Shown here: in pieces, positions 5,551 to 12,318 of the stretch | Layout: each line of letters starts with the position of its first letter | Position numbering within the stretch: the first letter of the stretch is position 1 | DNA from: Bacteroidales bacterium | GTDB taxonomy: Bacteria; Bacteroidota; Bacteroidia; Bacteroidales; F082 | Assembly: GCA_017428285.1 (NCBI GenBank) | Contig: JAFRRE010000190.1 | Coordinates: forward strand, 1 to 14,572 | Direction: 5' to 3' | Length of the DNA: 14,572 nt | The notes under the pieces: model-generated | The model's database searches: none | What the model saw: only the letters and a program-made list of their open reading frames with translations | What the model was told of the DNA's origin: nothing | Translations under genes and position numbers: made by a program

Positions 5551-6972
5551 TTATGACAAGGCGATTTTCTTCTCGATGTCGGCAAACATCACCTTGAACT
5601 GCTTGTCGGTTTCCAGCTGGTTGGCAATGGTCTTGCAGGCATGGTGCACCGTGGCGTGGTCTTTCTTGCCGCACTGCTGGCCGATGGAAACCAGGCTGGC
5701 ATTGGAGTATTTCTTCGACAGGTACATGGCAATCTGGCGGGCTTGCACCACTTGGCGCTTGCGAGTGTTGAGGGACATCTGCTCAGGCGTGATCTTGAAA
5801 TACTCGCAGACAATATTAATAATGTATTCCACCGAGACCTCCTTGACGGTGTTGCGCACAAAGCGGTCGATGATTTGCTGCGCCATGTCGATGGTGACGG
5901 CTTTCTTATTGAGCAGCGACTGTGCCATGAGCGAGTTCATCACGCCTTCCAGCTCGCGGATGTTGTTGCGCACATTGCTGGCGATGTATTGCACCACATC
6001 CTCGGGGAAGGTGATGCCGTTGTCGCGAAGCTTCTCACGAATGATGGAGGTACGCGTGGAAAGGTCGGGCGACTGAAGGTCGGCGGTCAGGCCCCACTTG
6101 AAACGCGACAGCAACCGGTCTTCCATGCCTTGCAGGTCACTCGGGAATTTGTCGCTGGTGATGACAATCTGCTTGTTGTTCTGCTGCAGGTGGTTGAAGA
6201 TGTGGAAGAACACATCTTGGGTGCCAGCCTTGCCCGCTAGGAATTGGATGTCGTCGATGATGAGCACATCGATCATCTGGTAGAAGTTGATGAAGTCGGG
6301 ACGGTTGTTGTTCTTGTTGGCCGTCACATACTGCGTGGAAAGCTGTTCGGCTTGCACATAAAGCACGGTCTTTTCGGGATGCAGACGTTTGGTTTCCAGT
6401 CCGATGGCGTGGCAAAGATGGGTCTTGCCCAAGCCTGTGCCGCTATAGATCACCAAGGGGTTGAAGGCGGTCTTGCCGGGCTCTTTGGCTACTCTCATTC
6501 CGGCCGTTCGGGCCAGACGGTTGCATTCGCCCTCGATGAAGTTTTCGAAGGTGTAGTTCTCGTTCAGCTGCGAGTCGATTTGCAGTTTCTTCAGTCCGGG
6601 GATGACAAACGGGTTAATGGGGCCCGATGACAGTCGTTCCGGTGCAGGTTGACCAATGGGGTTCTTGGGGAAGTTGCGGTTGGCGCTGGGCAGGGTGATG
6701 GAGCCGAAGGTGTTGGTGCTGTCTACGGGTATCCTATATTCCAGTTTTCCTTTGGCGCCAACGAAGCGTTTGATGACCGTCTTGAGCAGGTCGATGTAAT
6801 GCGCCTCAAGGTATTCGTAGAAGAATTGTGAGGGCACTTGCAAGGTCAGCACATTGTCGGTCAGAGAGAGCGGTACGATGGGTTCGAACCAGGTCTTATA
6901 TCCCTGTTCCGTGACGATGTCTTTAATCACAGACAGACAGCTATTCCATATTTCCACATGGTCCTTTGTCAT
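5551..6972 (-). CDS. dnaA: Chromosomal replication initiator protein DnaA
   Basis: DnaA binds DnaA boxes at oriC and opens the origin in an ATP-dependent way. All four domains are visible in the 473 residues. An N-terminal interaction domain occupies about 1-82, followed by a low-complexity linker of about 83-130. The AAA+ domain carries the Walker A motif GTGLGKTH (178-185), the Walker B motif LIIDDIQFL (237-245), and the arginine-containing stretches RLLSRFKWG and RNNIRELEG. The C-terminal DNA-binding domain carries the signature GKKDHATVHHACK (435-447), the Bacteroidetes variant of the usual GRDHTTV form. The start at 6972 gives the normal N-terminus. The region upstream is AT-rich with several inverted repeats. 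Confidence 0.98.
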   Translation of the reverse strand: MTKDHVEIWNSCLSVIKDIVTEQGYKTWFEPIVPLSLTDNVLTLQVPSQFFYEYLEAHYIDLLKTVIKRFVGAKGKLEYRIPVDSTNTFGSITLPSANRNFPKNPIGQPAPERLSSGPINPFVIPGLKKLQIDSQLNENYTFENFIEGECNRLARTAGMRVAKEPGKTAFNPLVIYSGTGLGKTHLCHAIGLETKRLHPEKTVLYVQAEQLSTQYVTANKNNNRPDFINFYQMIDVLIIDDIQFLAGKAGTQDVFFHIFNHLQQNNKQIVITSDKFPSDLQGMEDRLLSRFKWGLTADLQSPDLSTRTSIIREKLRDNGITFPEDVVQYIASNVRNNIRELEGVMNSLMAQSLLNKKAVTIDMAQQIIDRFVRNTVKEVSVEYIINIVCEYFKITPEQMSLNTRKRQVVQARQIAMYLSKKYSNASLVSIGQQCGKKDHATVHHACKTIANQLETDKQFKVMFADIEKKIALS

Positions 6973-7067
6973 CGTAAAATTTGCTCTATTTTATTGTCTT
7001 TCACACTACTTGAAAAGTAGAATGAGTGTCATGTTTCAGGCCGTGTTTTCGGCTTATTTTGACCTTG

Positions 7068-7075
7068 CAAAATTA
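7068..7075 (-). promoter_or_regulatory. Predicted dnaA promoter -7 box
   Basis: Read on the - strand this is TAATTTTG followed by CA, fitting TAnnTTTG. It would start transcription near 7061 and leave a roughly 90-nt leader before the dnaA ATG. The leader contains two small hairpins, for example CTACTT (7006-7011) with AAGTAG (7015-7020). A - strand TTTG lies at 7101-7104, slightly farther than the usual -33 spacing. Confidence 0.5.
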
Positions 7076-7082
7076 TATGATT

Positions 7083-7184
7083 AATTGTTTATAAAAAAAT
7101 CAAATTTCTATTGATTTTTAATTTTCTTTTTTCTAAAATACGAGATTTTCAAATTTTGAAAAAGTAAAAAGTATATAAACAATT
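7083..7184. repeat. Nested inverted repeats in the AT-rich region upstream of dnaA
   Basis: Three perfect inverted repeats lie within about 100 bp. AATTGTTTATA (7083-7093) pairs with TATAAACAATT (7174-7184). AAAAATCAA (7095-7103) pairs with TTGATTTTT (7111-7119). TTTTCAAA (7146-7153) pairs with TTTGAAAA (7155-7162). TGTTTATAA (7086-7094) is one base from the DnaA box TTATNCACA on the other strand. The region separates the end of the IMPACT gene from dnaA. It could hold regulatory sites, an AT-rich terminator for the IMPACT transcript, or part of an origin. Confidence 0.5.
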
Positions 7185-7187
7185 GAT

Positions 7188-7799
7188 TTACACCGTTTTA
7201 ATGTATGTTATTTTTACCCCAAATAAATTGCTGAATTTTTCGAAAATTCTTGAAGCGGAATTTTTTCTTGTTGAAAACTCCAAATAACAATCCAATTCGA
7301 AGCGGGAATTTTGTTGTTCCAAATTCTCCTCTTTCATGATGCGCATGACCTCATTCATCAAAGGATACTCGAACTCCAAACTGTAAATATCATTTATGGT
7401 TTTTTCCACAACTTGCGCGTTGTCAAGGGCATCGCGGGCAGCGGTTTTATAGGCGTTGATGAGCCCCGAAGTGCCCAATTTGATGCCGCCGAAATAGCGG
7501 GTCACGACGACACACACATTAGTGACATCCTTTGAGAGGATCTGGTTGAGGATGGGTTTGCCAGCAGTGCCCGAAGGTTCTCCATCGTCGCTTGAGCGGA
7601 AGGTCTTTTTGTCGGGGCCAATCATATAGGCGTAACAATGGTGCCGAGCATCGAAGTATTTCTTCTTGACGGACGCGACGGCTTCTTTGGCCTCATCTTC
7701 ACTCATCACGGTGAAGGTCTCGGCGATGAACTTGCTGCCTTTTTCCTTGTAAAGGCCTTCGCCGCGCGTGGCTAACATATAATAGGTGTCGTCGTTCAT
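7188..7799 (-). CDS. IMPACT / YigZ family protein
   Basis: This 203-residue protein has the N-terminal IMPACT (UPF0029) domain. Its motifs are ARHHCYAY (51-58), DDGEPSGTAGKPIL (71-84) and VVVTRYFGGIKLGT (97-110), the last two being highly diagnostic. A smaller C-terminal domain follows, as in bacterial YigZ proteins. The bacterial members have been linked to translation or to peptide processing, but the biochemical role is not firmly settled. The open frame extends to 7862, but the ATG at 7797-7799 is preferred. It begins at the conserved N-terminus and overlaps the transporter stop by 4 bp (ATGA), which suggests coupled translation. It is the last gene of a four-gene - strand run. Confidence 0.93.
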   Translation of the reverse strand: MNDDTYYMLATRGEGLYKEKGSKFIAETFTVMSEDEAKEAVASVKKKYFDARHHCYAYMIGPDKKTFRSSDDGEPSGTAGKPILNQILSKDVTNVCVVVTRYFGGIKLGTSGLINAYKTAARDALDNAQVVEKTINDIYSLEFEYPLMNEVMRIMKEENLEQQNSRFELDCYLEFSTRKNSASRIFEKFSNLFGVKITYIKTV

Positions 7800-8656
7800 G
7801 GCTTGAGAGTGATGAGGATGACGGCAATTATGGCGATGGCCAGGCCGAGGTAGTTCTTCCAAGTGAGTTTTTCCTTGAAGAGCAGCCTGCCCGTGAGGGC
7901 GGTGAGGCTGACCACACCGATATTGTAAACGGGGAAGAGCACTACATTGTCGAAACAGCGCATGGCATGATAGACACTATAGGTCGAGAAGAAGTTGATG
8001 ACGCCGAGGCCGATGCCGCCCAAGGCGCTTTTCCATTGCCACTTCGACTTGCCACGGATGAGGTCGTAGGCCACGAGAAGGATGCCGAACAGCAGGGCGA
8101 TGAAATAGATGAAGGCAATCATGAAACTCATATTGTCGTCCTGGTTGCGTTGCTCGGTAAGCTTCATCAAAATGTCACCGGTGCCTGTCCCGAAAAAGAT
8201 TAAGACGGGTAGTAACCAATTGGTTTTGTTTGGTTTATCGGTTTGTCCTTTTCCACCTACAACCAACACCAATGCCACCAAAGCCAGTACAATCCCCATA
8301 GTGGCAACGAGATTCAGTTTCTCGCTGAACAGCACCACGCCAGCCAAAGTGGGCAAAACCACCGAGAGCTTGCTCGACAGCGAGGTGACCGTCACACCCG
8401 AGCGCTGTGTGGAGGCTGTCATCAACACATAGGTAAAGATGAACCAGAAGCCTGTCACGAGCGAGAGGCCGAACCAAGGCTCGCCGACCAGCTGCGTGGG
8501 CTTTTCGAATTGCTTGCACATGAGGAATCCCGTACAGGTGGCGAAGACATAGTTCCACATCAGCGCCTGGTGGTTATCCAGATTGAAGCGTTCGAAGAGC
8601 CGCATGGCCAAGAAGACGCCGGTGGAGAATAGTATTGCCAGGATGAGGTAAAGCAT
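7796..8656 (-). CDS. EamA/DMT-family membrane transporter
   Basis: The 286 residues form about ten hydrophobic helices arranged as two EamA repeats, the drug/metabolite transporter fold of the inner membrane. The first repeat ends near ALVALVLVVGG, and a hydrophilic linker (GQTDKPNKTN) separates the halves. The second repeat ends with the typical short tail ILITLKP. Glycine-rich and charged features such as FKEKLTWKNYLGLAIAI match the end of EamA domains. The substrate cannot be told from sequence. It overlaps the IMPACT gene by 4 bp and starts 21 bp after the aspartic-protease-like gene. Confidence 0.9.
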   Translation of the reverse strand: MLYLILAILFSTGVFLAMRLFERFNLDNHQALMWNYVFATCTGFLMCKQFEKPTQLVGEPWFGLSLVTGFWFIFTYVLMTASTQRSGVTVTSLSSKLSVVLPTLAGVVLFSEKLNLVATMGIVLALVALVLVVGGKGQTDKPNKTNWLLPVLIFFGTGTGDILMKLTEQRNQDDNMSFMIAFIYFIALLFGILLVAYDLIRGKSKWQWKSALGGIGLGVINFFSTYSVYHAMRCFDNVVLFPVYNIGVVSLTALTGRLLFKEKLTWKNYLGLAIAIIAVILITLKP

Positions 8657-8677
8657 CGGAAATAATCTCTATTCCTG

Positions 8678-9121
8678 TTATTCTGAAAAGGCAATTTCCT
8701 GCTCGGACGGAATTCTGAAAGAGAAAGTCGTTTTGTCGTCTTTGTTGGTAATGGCTAAGTCGCCGTTGCAAATGACATCCATACCTATAACGACATCATA
8801 CTCATCGCTTTCAAATTCCATTGCCATGATGTTAGTGACAATGTCACCAGTCGGAAGGCCAAGGTGAATAAGGAAAGTGTCTTTAACATCAATTCCCTCG
8901 TTATATCCTGAAACACCTGATTTTCCTATCGAAGTAAGACCCAAAACCTTTGCAACTCGTGCAGAAATGAGTGAAACAGATGCACCCGTATCCCAAAGAG
9001 AGCGCATGATTTTCACCCGCTTAACGCTATCACCACGGGTTAGGTTTGTTGCTGCATATACATAACATTCGGTGACAATGCAGTCAACCTTTTCTTGAAA
9101 TCGTCTTGTGATGGCCCCCAT
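8678..9121 (-). CDS. Retropepsin-like aspartic protease family protein
   Basis: The 147 residues hold a single aspartic protease half-domain. The catalytic-type motif WDTGAS is at residues 43-48 (D44), followed by SLISARVAKVLGL, the hydrophobic pattern that follows the active site in retropepsin-like proteins. The later VVIGMDVICNGDLAI supplies the second conserved block. Such single-domain proteins act as dimers if active. No signal peptide is visible, so it is probably cytoplasmic. The C-terminal part (KTTFSFRIPSEQEIAF) resembles small Bacteroidales members of the family. A 57-residue gene lies 3 bp upstream, and the transporter follows after 21 bp. Proteolytic activity has not been shown here; it may only bind. 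Confidence 0.82.
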   Translation of the reverse strand: MGAITRRFQEKVDCIVTECYVYAATNLTRGDSVKRVKIMRSLWDTGASVSLISARVAKVLGLTSIGKSGVSGYNEGIDVKDTFLIHLGLPTGDIVTNIMAMEFESDEYDVVIGMDVICNGDLAITNKDDKTTFSFRIPSEQEIAFSE

Positions 9122-9124
9122 ACC

Positions 9125-9298
9125 TTAGTCAATATATTTTTCAACACCTCCGATAATGACTTCGCTTTTTGGCACTTGAGTGTCGAGTTTGCGCCAAAGC
9201 ACCTTCGCGATACTTGAGCGTCTGACACTCATGTCCTCAACGATTGCTCCACTTGGTATAAGGTTATCATTCTCAAGGATGACGGTTTGCAATTCCAT
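9125..9298 (-). CDS. Small unknown protein (57 aa) paired with the retropepsin-like gene
   Basis: A complete frame runs from ATG at 9296-9298 to TAA at 9125-9127. It begins MELQTVILENDNLIP and ends VIIGGVEKYID. A possible promoter box lies just upstream, and the stop is 3 bp from the ATG of the protease-like gene, an arrangement that suggests translational coupling. The middle part is basic (MSVRRSSIAKVLWRKLD) and the ends are acidic. I do not recognise the family, and no signal peptide or membrane helix is present. It might be a regulator, a substrate or a partner of the protease; nothing in the sequence decides among these. A longer frame on the same strand (start 9228) overlaps both genes and looks less natural. 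Confidence 0.65.
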   Translation of the reverse strand: MELQTVILENDNLIPSGAIVEDMSVRRSSIAKVLWRKLDTQVPKSEVIIGGVEKYID

Positions 9299-9325
9299 AG
9301 TCTATTTGTTTTTTATAATCCGTTG

Positions 9326-9333
9326 CAAAAATA
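9326..9333 (-). promoter_or_regulatory. Predicted -7 box for the 57-aa / protease / transporter / IMPACT run
   Basis: On the - strand this reads TATTTTTG, matching TAnnTTTG, 27 bp upstream of the 57-aa gene start. It is one half of a divergent promoter region, as a second box for prmC lies at 9376-9383 on the other strand. Confidence 0.45.
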
Positions 9334-9375
9334 CATAATTTTTTTGATGCAGGTTGCTCTTTTTCACATAATTCC

Positions 9376-9383
9376 TAATTTTG
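9376..9383 (+). promoter_or_regulatory. Predicted -7 box directly before prmC
   Basis: TAATTTTG matches TAnnTTTG and is followed by GCAAT and the prmC ATG at 9388. Only four bases separate the box from the start codon, so the transcript would have almost no leader. No convincing -33 box is visible. Confidence 0.4.
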
Positions 9384-9387
9384 CAAT

Positions 9388-10254
9388 ATGATTGGATTTA
9401 ATCTGCAAAAAACAAAACGCCACTTCACGGAAGTTTTGGCTGAAAAGTTCCCTAAGCGCGAGGCGGAGCAGCTAATGCGCATCCTCTTGGAAGACCTTTT
9501 CGGCATTGATTGGAACCAGCAACTGATGAATCCCGACTTGCGCATCGACGAGCATCAACATTATCAGTTGAGCGAAGCCGTCAAGCGCCTTCTGGCAGGC
9601 GAGCCAGTGCAATATGTGACGGGCATGGCGCGTTTCGGCGACCTATTATTAAAGGTATCGCCCGCCGCGCTCATCCCGCGTCCCGAAACAGAAGAGCTTG
9701 TGCAAAAAATTGGCACAAGCTTGGCTAAAGAAAAAACCATACGCATTTGGGACATCGGCACAGGCTCAGGCTGCATCGCCATCGCCTTGGCCAAGCAATT
9801 CCCCCATGCTGAAGTCATCGCCTTCGATGTCTCGGAAGAAGCCCTGCAAATTGCCAAGGAGAATGCCGAAAGCAATGGCGCGAAAGTGACCTTTGTGCAT
9901 GACGACGTCTTGCATCCCACATCCGACTATTTTAACCAGTCTGTGGATTTGGTAGTGAGCAACCCGCCCTATGTTTGCGACAGCGAGCGCTCCGCAATGG
10001 AGGCCAATGTCCTCGACTGGGAGCCTGAAAAAGCCTTGTTTGTCCCCGATGATGACCCACTTCGGTTTTACCGCCATATTTTGGCTTTGGCCAAAAAACA
10101 GTTGAATCCCGATGGACAAGTTTGGTTCGAAATCAACGAACGGATGGGGGAGGAGATGCTTTCGCTTTGCCGTCAAATTGGGTTTTCTAATGCCGAGGTT
10201 TTGGAGGGTTTTGCTGGGAAGCCACGGTTTGTAAAGACTTGGACTGGGGAATGA
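9388..10254 (+). CDS. prmC: Peptide chain release factor N5-glutamine methyltransferase PrmC
   Basis: PrmC (HemK) methylates the glutamine of the GGQ motif in release factors using SAM, in the cytoplasm. The 288 residues show an N-terminal helical domain with GEPVQYVTG (71-79) and PRPETEELV (97-105). The Rossmann-type SAM-binding domain carries DIGTGSG (122-128), and the substrate-binding NPPY motif is at 192-195, the hallmark of the family. The ATG at 9388 gives a normal N-terminus. The gene diverges from the - strand 57-aa gene and is followed after 36 bp by the TPR lipoprotein gene. A promoter-like box lies four bases before the start. Confidence 0.96.
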   Translation: MIGFNLQKTKRHFTEVLAEKFPKREAEQLMRILLEDLFGIDWNQQLMNPDLRIDEHQHYQLSEAVKRLLAGEPVQYVTGMARFGDLLLKVSPAALIPRPETEELVQKIGTSLAKEKTIRIWDIGTGSGCIAIALAKQFPHAEVIAFDVSEEALQIAKENAESNGAKVTFVHDDVLHPTSDYFNQSVDLVVSNPPYVCDSERSAMEANVLDWEPEKALFVPDDDPLRFYRHILALAKKQLNPDGQVWFEINERMGEEMLSLCRQIGFSNAEVLEGFAGKPRFVKTWTGE

Positions 10255-10278
10255 TGTAAGGATTTGCTGGATTTTGAG

Positions 10279-10286
10279 TATTTTTG
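10279..10286 (+). promoter_or_regulatory. Predicted -7 box directly before the TPR lipoprotein gene
   Basis: TATTTTTG fits TAnnTTTG and is followed by CCGC and the ATG at 10291, the same four-base spacing as at prmC. TTTG at 10263-10266 is too close to serve as a normal -33 box. Confidence 0.4.
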
Positions 10287-10385
10287 CCGCATGAAATGGT
10301 GTTTGCACATAGTGAGCTTTTTGTTTGGGCTGGCCATGCTGGTGGCTTGCTCCAAACCTACTAAAGTTGAGGTCCCTGAGCCTGT

Positions 10386-10416
10386 GGTCGCTGAGCTTTG
10401 TCGAAGCGTCGAAGGG
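10386..10416 (+). repeat. Dispersed repeat inside the TPR gene (CTGAGCTT-TCGAAG type)
   Basis: The segment around CTGAGCTTTGTCGAAGC resembles the very common dispersed palindrome with core gagcttgtcgaag, here with an additional T and degenerate outer arms (GGTCGCT against AGCGTCG). It is read in frame as VAELCRSVEG, just after the lipoprotein signal. Confidence 0.5.
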
Positions 10417-10676
10417 CCGATTCTAACATTATCTCAAATCGACACCCTGATGTGGCCCACCCCGACAGTGCCTTGGCGGTGATGATGGAGTTTGCGGGGA
10501 GTGAGGCGGCGGATAGTATGGATGTGTTTGAGGGGCATTATTGCCAGGTGCTGGTGGCGGAGCTGCTGTTTAAGAATGATTATGGGCAGAGCAACCGCGA
10601 AGAGGTGCTGAAGGCGGTGGCATATTTCGACAGCCTAAACTTCACTCTGAACGACACCCCCACCCCCAAAAGCCTC

Positions 10677-10698
10677 ATAGCGGGCGCAGACCCGCTAT
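10677..10698 (+). repeat. Perfect palindrome inside the TPR gene
   Basis: ATAGCGGG (10677-10684) and CCCGCTAT (10691-10698) are perfect inverted arms around a 6-base loop. The codons read IAGADPLS, and the surrounding PTPKSLIAGADPLSLTRNDN has the look of an inserted loop between TPR helices. Confidence 0.65.
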
Positions 10699-10847
10699 CT
10701 CTGACACGAAACGACAACATCGTTTTTCTCTCGGCCCGCGCCCATTATATGAATGGCGTGGGATTCTATGAACGGGATAGCGTGGTGGCGGCTTGCGGGG
10801 AGTATCTGAAGGCATTGGAGATTGTGGAGACGCATTTCCTGGGGATT

Positions 10848-10873
10848 GAGACGCGCCATGGCACGTCTTTACA
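10848..10873 (+). repeat. Palindromic repeat inside the TPR gene, related to the queC-queD repeat
   Basis: AGACGCGCC and the facing GGCACGTCT (10849-10868) pair around CATGG-type symmetry with one mismatch, and the segment ends TTTACA. It shares GAGACGC and the GTCT-TACA end with the intergenic element at 918-942. It is read in frame as ETRHGTSLQ. Confidence 0.6.
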
Positions 10874-12285
10874 GCCCAGCCACCTGCCTCGGTTTATGGC
10901 GTTGACATACGGGCGGCTTGGTGATTTGTTTTCCGGCCAATTTATGCAGGAACCTGCCATCGTCTGCTACAAGAAATCCTTTGTTTTCAGCAAAATTGAA
11001 GCTACATCGGCCACCGGCATTGCCAGATTGCTGAGTTCAATCGGGCAACAATACGATGTTTTAAGACAAACGGACAGTGCTGGATACTATTACAATGAGA
11101 CTTTTAAGTATTTGCACGATACAAATAATCTGGTTTATAGGGATTTGATTTCTGAAATAGCATTGTATAATTACAATTCGGGTAAGGGTGTAGAGTCAGC
11201 GGTAAGTGACTTAAAACGTATGGTCATTCAAACTACAGATGAAAATGAAAGACTGACCCGATTCTTTACCATTGGCAGTATTTATTATGGAATCAGCCAA
11301 TTTGACTCAGCTTTGGTCTATTTGACTCGAGTGTTTGAAAATATGGATGATGTTGCCTTGAAAAGAGATGCTGCCAGGTGTTTACGCAACATTTATCAAA
11401 TAAAGGGTGACTCGCTAAATGCCGCTCAATATGCCCGTTATCAGGTGGAAAATCCAGTTCTTGAAGGGGAGAGCAACAGGCGGGTCTCGCAACTCAACGA
11501 GCTGTTTCAGCAGCATTTGCAGTGGGAGCAAGAGCGAGCCGAGGCCGAAAGGCAGCAGGCAGCGCGGTTGCGGAGGAACAGGATGATCGTTGTGGTGAGC
11601 GTTCTCGTTGCGGTGGCGGCGCTGTTGGCTTGGCTGCTGATTAGGCGTAAGATGAAGCAGCAGCGCGACACGGCGAGCCAACAGATGGAAGCCGTGCAAG
11701 AGGCGCACCGATTGGAGAAAGCTTCGATGTCGGGGAGGCTGAAACGGAGCAACCAGGAACTGCGCGAGCTGAAGGACCAGATGCGGCAACAGGCGGGCAA
11801 CGGTGCGCCGAAACAGGAGGCGCATGCAGTGTCGTTCACCGAAGAGCCTATCTGTCGCCTCATTATGGAGCGGGTGAATGAAGGACAATTCAAGGCGCAG
11901 ATGGACTGCAAGCTATACCATGACTATGCCTTGGGCAAGGAGCAGGTGATGGCGTTGCGCGAGGCTGCCGACCGCCACTTCAACCAGTTCACCGTCCGTT
12001 TGGCCAAGGCCTATCCCAACCTCACCAAGGGCGACCTTGACTATTGCTGCTTATACCTGCTTGGCCTTTCGGATGCTGACATTTCCGCCTTGATGCAGCG
12101 TGCCTACAACACCGTGAGCGAGCGCAGCCGCAAATTGAAGGGTGTTTTCGGCAGCGAGGAGTCGCTTTCCGCAACGCTTTGCAGCTTTGCCAGCGATTCC
12201 GCATCTATTTGATTATAGGGACGATAGCCAAAAACCCGCACAAATCCGCACATTGTTTTTCTTGACAGGTGTGGGGGTGTTGGTG

Positions 12286-12293
12286 TAGTTTTG
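12286..12293 (+). promoter_or_regulatory. Predicted promoter of the T9SS cargo gene
   Basis: TAGTTTTG fits TAnnTTTG, with a TTG at 12262-12264 about 21 nt upstream, a fair -33 match. The start codon follows 25 bp downstream, giving an ordinary short leader. Confidence 0.5.
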
Positions 12294-12318
12294 CCGAAAA
12301 TTTCAAATCCTAATTGTT

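Larger units (their letters stand above)
10291..12212 (+). pseudogene. TPR lipoprotein regulator with membrane helix and C-terminal HTH-like domain, interrupted by a 1-nt frameshift
   Basis: Two frames together read as one 640-residue protein. The first 55 codons (10291-10455) give a lipoprotein signal with lipobox VAC (C20). From GCC at 10455 the frame is one base back and continues AHPDSALAVMMEF, the usual first TPR-like helix of this family. Adding one G to the GG at 10454-10455 restores LMW-AHPDSAL. Then come TPR-type helices to about residue 400, a membrane helix (residues 432-453, MIVVVSVLVAVAALLAWLLI), a coiled coil, and a C-terminal domain (from about 578, LTKGDLDYCCLYLLGLSDAD) resembling the HTH-like end of Bacteroidetes TPR regulators. 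It may be a sensor controlling nearby genes. It could be a true pseudogene or a sequencing error. Three palindromic repeats lie inside the coding sequence. Confidence 0.8.

Noticed and set aside
5540..5674. N-terminal extension of the rsmI-like frame
   Set aside because: It lies inside dnaA and reads as cysteine- and arginine-rich shadow sequence; ATG 5539 gives the family N-terminus 11 bp after dnaA.
7800..7862. N-terminal extension of the IMPACT frame
   Set aside because: It overlaps the transporter gene and is histidine-rich shadow sequence; ATG 7799 overlaps the transporter stop by 4 bp.
9040..9228. 62-aa - strand frame overlapping the protease and the 57-aa gene
   Set aside because: It crosses both genes in another frame; the 57-aa frame starts after a promoter-like box and ends 3 bp before the protease.
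10398..10454. TTG start of the 604-aa frame of the TPR gene
   Set aside because: Its first residues (MSKRRRADSN) arise from repeat DNA read in the wrong frame; the lipoprotein signal in the other frame plus a 1-nt shift gives a better family match.
10448..10462. Programmed -1 ribosomal frameshift in the TPR gene
   Set aside because: There is no X-XXY-YYZ slippery heptamer at the junction and no obvious downstream stimulatory hairpin; a 1-nt deletion or sequencing error explains it more simply.
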